Of a stretch of DNA of 17,041 bases, positions 13,689-17,041 are shown piece after piece; the first letter of the stretch is position 1; every line of letters starts with the position of its first letter. The position numbers were made by a program, and so were the translations under genes. The DNA lies in the NCBI GenBank assembly GCA_947085305.1, contig CAMTVV010000024.1:1-17041 (forward strand). Reading direction: 5' to 3'. The DNA comes from JAMCQB01 sp947085305. Lineage in GTDB: Bacteria > Nitrospirota > Thermodesulfovibrionia > Thermodesulfovibrionales > UBA9159. The notes under the pieces are model-generated. The model was not told where the DNA came from, searched no databases, and saw nothing but the letters and a program-made list of their open reading frames with translations.

Positions 13689-13773
13689 CCCTCCCCTGCA
13701 TCCCCTCCCGTCAAGGGAGGGGATTTTAAGAGAGTCCCCTCTCCCCTGGTGGGAGAGGGTAAGGGTGAGGGGG
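13689..13773. repeat. Double-hairpin GC-rich repeat between sdhA and sdhB
   Basis: Two perfect hairpins: CCCCTCCC/GGGAGGGG (13702-13709 with 13715-13722) and CCCTCTCCC/GGGAGAGGG (13737-13745 with 13751-13759), followed by TAAGGGTGAGGGGG. It fills most of the 127-base gap between sdhA and sdhB. On the minus strand its edge supplies the sdhB ribosome binding site. It resembles the insert at 3953-4001 in korA. Confidence 0.8.
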
Positions 13774-13809
13774 TTATCTCAAAAGAATGAATTCTTTGCT
13801 TCGACCTTA

Positions 13810-15723
<1,914 letters not shown>

Positions 15724-15768
15724 AATAGCCACCTGCCCGGACAGGGCGGGGAAAAGAACTTTTTATCG

Positions 15769-15860
15769 CCACAGAGATCACAGAGAAAGAAAGAGAAAGC
15801 GCTCTTATTTTTCTCAATAAATTTTTTTGTCTTCCTCTGTGAACTCTGTGTCCTCTGTGG
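15769..15860. repeat. CACAGAG-type inverted repeat between sdhC and sdhA
   Basis: CCACAGAGATCACAGAGAAA at the left is mirrored at the right by TCTGTGAACTCTGTG and TCCTCTGTGG, so a transcript would fold back over roughly 90 bases. The centre is AT-rich (CAATAAATTTTTTTG). It resembles CACAGAGGACACAGAG dispersed repeats seen in many environmental genomes (from memory). It takes up most of the 182-base gap between sdhC and sdhA. Confidence 0.75.
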
Positions 15861-15905
15861 TTTATTTCTTCTGATTTTTTGCTCACTTTCTCAATTCCCA
15901 CCATA

Positions 15906-16580
15906 CTATCCTTTCAAAATTCCGATCAAGATAACGAGCGGGATCGCTATGTAGCCGAGGAAGATAATGACGGCTGCAAGCGTCCCTGACTTTGTAATGA
16001 CAGGCAATGTCCTGTCATTGTTCAACCCGAGCGTTTGAAAGAAACTCTGCATGCCGTGGGTCAGATGCAGGGCCAGAGCGATCATGGCGCCGATATAAAT
16101 GAACGAGATAAGGGCCTTCTGAAAACTGAGCACAACCATACGAAATACATCAGGCCGCCCAGCCATATCGAGATTCCTGCCTGCGGAAATCTCGGGGTTG
16201 GTGACCTGAATGGTGAAGTGAAGGAGGTGATATATGAGGAAACCCCCTATGATAAGACCTGTCCATATCATGCTCTTTCCGGCAAAGGTTGTGCTGAGAT
16301 CTTTCCTGACTGCATATGCCTTTGGTTTTGCCCTGTAGTTTTCCAGGGTCAGTTGAATACCATAGAAGAGATGGAGAGAAAACAGGACAACCATGACCAG
16401 CCTGTATGCCCAGACAATGGGCCAGAGCTCATGCAACTTTGCGGCATATGCATTGATGCCGTCGGGACCGGCAAAGATTGAGGTGTTCCCCAAAAGGTGC
16501 GCTGCAACAAACAGCGCCATCATCAGCCCGCTCACGGCCATGACGATCTTCCTGCCTACCATGCTCTTAAAAAACTCCAT
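15906..16580 (-). CDS. sdhC: Succinate dehydrogenase/fumarate reductase cytochrome b subunit
   Basis: The membrane anchor that exchanges electrons with quinone. 224 residues with five membrane segments (about 13-35, 55-77, 104-124, 157-177 and 198-222). Histidines at the positions expected of a di-heme type anchor include H28, H70, H118/H121 and H172/H175 (AAHLLGN, SLHLFYG, YHLLHF, LHLTHGMQS). This is the single-subunit cytochrome b558 class found with Bacillus, Wolinella and Bacteroides-type enzymes, so no sdhD is expected. It starts three bases after the malic enzyme stop, hence one transcript. Di-heme anchors can couple to low-potential menaquinone; which quinone is used here is inference. 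Confidence 0.94.
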   Translation of the reverse strand: MEFFKSMVGRKIVMAVSGLMMALFVAAHLLGNTSIFAGPDGINAYAAKLHELWPIVWAYRLVMVVLFSLHLFYGIQLTLENYRAKPKAYAVRKDLSTTFAGKSMIWTGLIIGGFLIYHLLHFTIQVTNPEISAGRNLDMAGRPDVFRMVVLSFQKALISFIYIGAMIALALHLTHGMQSFFQTLGLNNDRTLPVITKSGTLAAVIIFLGYIAIPLVILIGILKG

Positions 16581-16583
16581 ATT

Positions 16584-17041
16584 CTACTTTCTCGCGAGCC
16601 CTGTCTTCCTGGCTGCCTCGGCCACTGCATGGGCTACATTGGAGACGACCTTCCGGTCAAAGCCGCTGGGGATGATGTAATCCTCATGGAGGTCCTCATC
16701 TTTCAGCGTATACGCAATGGCCCTGGCAGCGGCAAATTTCACCTCTTCATTGACGCCCTTAGCCCTGGCATCCAGGAGTCCCCTGAATATGCCGGGAAAC
16801 CCGAGCATGTTGTTTATCTGGTTGGGATAATCGGACCGCCCCGTTGCAAGTATTCTCACGAGGGGAAGCGCATCCTCAGGGGCAATCTCAGGGTCAGGAT
16901 TGGCAAGGGCAAAAACTATGGGCTCCCGCGCCATTTTTCGTATGTCCTCGGGCGTAACGGTGTTAGGCCCTGCAAGGCCGAGAAAAATATTCGCCCCCTT
17001 CATGGCATCAGTCAGGGCGCCCTTGACCTTCCTGGGGTTGG
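16584..17041 (-). CDS. NAD(P)-dependent malic enzyme, C-terminal part (cut by window edge)
   Basis: The frame runs into the right edge (the first visible residues are NPRKVKGALTDAMKGANIFL), so the N-terminal two thirds lie outside. It shows the C-terminal half of the NAD-binding domain of bacterial malic enzymes: IFLGLAGPNTVTPEDI, PIVFALANPDPEI, ATGRSDYPNQINNMLGFPG, IFRGLLDARA and the final segment IIPSGFDRKVVSNVA. The enzyme decarboxylates malate to pyruvate. ATG 17001-17003 is internal, not the start. Only three bases separate its stop from sdhC, so it leads the sdhCAB operon and ties malate/pyruvate exchange to the fumarate/succinate enzyme. There is no phosphotransacetylase extension, since the protein ends here. 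NAD versus NADP preference cannot be told. Confidence 0.93.
   Translation of the reverse strand, partial: NPRKVKGALTDAMKGANIFLGLAGPNTVTPEDIRKMAREPIVFALANPDPEIAPEDALPLVRILATGRSDYPNQINNMLGFPGIFRGLLDARAKGVNEEVKFAAARAIAYTLKDEDLHEDYIIPSGFDRKVVSNVAHAVAEAARKTGLARK

Overview
The window looks like chromosomal sequence from an anaerobic or facultatively anaerobic Gram-negative bacterium, most plausibly Nitrospirota (Thermodesulfovibrionia-like) or a neighbouring deep lineage. That placement is an inference. It rests on the gene set (2-oxoacid:ferredoxin oxidoreductase, single-cytochrome-b succinate dehydrogenase/fumarate reductase, malic enzyme, class II fumarase), heavy use of AGG/AGA and ATA codons, and a high density of short palindromic repeats between and even inside genes. 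No rRNA, tRNA, CRISPR array, transposase or phage gene is visible.

Layout. Bases 1-346 hold the tail of an unrecognised gene and an orphan C-terminal piece of a PilZ domain. A PAS/HisKA/HATPase/receiver hybrid histidine kinase follows (347-1969). Next come a decayed GIY-YIG endonuclease gene (2088-2351) and a dispersed repeat. A tightly packed plus-strand run (2403-10593), probably one operon, encodes KorA and KorB, a shortened UvrA, an ApbE lipoprotein, a NusG-domain-II membrane-anchored protein, a Gx-transporter-family membrane protein, YacG (57 aa) and DapB. FumC (10763-12169) follows alone. A small membrane ORF lies convergent to it, then about 500 bp of structured repeats. On the minus strand, reading leftward, come the end of malic enzyme (cut by the window edge), sdhC, sdhA and sdhB.

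How the genes work together. FumC, SdhCAB and malic enzyme cover fumarate/malate, succinate/fumarate and malate/pyruvate. KorAB links a 2-oxoacid/acyl-CoA pair to ferredoxin, so the window holds much of an oxidative or reductive C4/TCA arm. ApbE, the NusG-II protein and the Gx protein form a three-gene module that I relate, from memory of the families, to the FmnB/EetA/EetB part of flavin-based extracellular electron transfer loci. UvrA, YacG and DapB are housekeeping genes carried in the same run.

The most unusual signals are in the repeats. One family of hairpins keeps an invariant ACAAG (or CTTGT) loop while its stems change in a compensatory way, and one half-unit has become coding sequence inside korA. 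Other repeats are translated as inserts in the histidine kinase and KorA. Two 7-bp tandem repeats encode the N-terminus and signal peptide of ApbE. Repeat-like elements fill both intergenic gaps of the sdh operon, and one supplies the ribosome binding site of sdhB.
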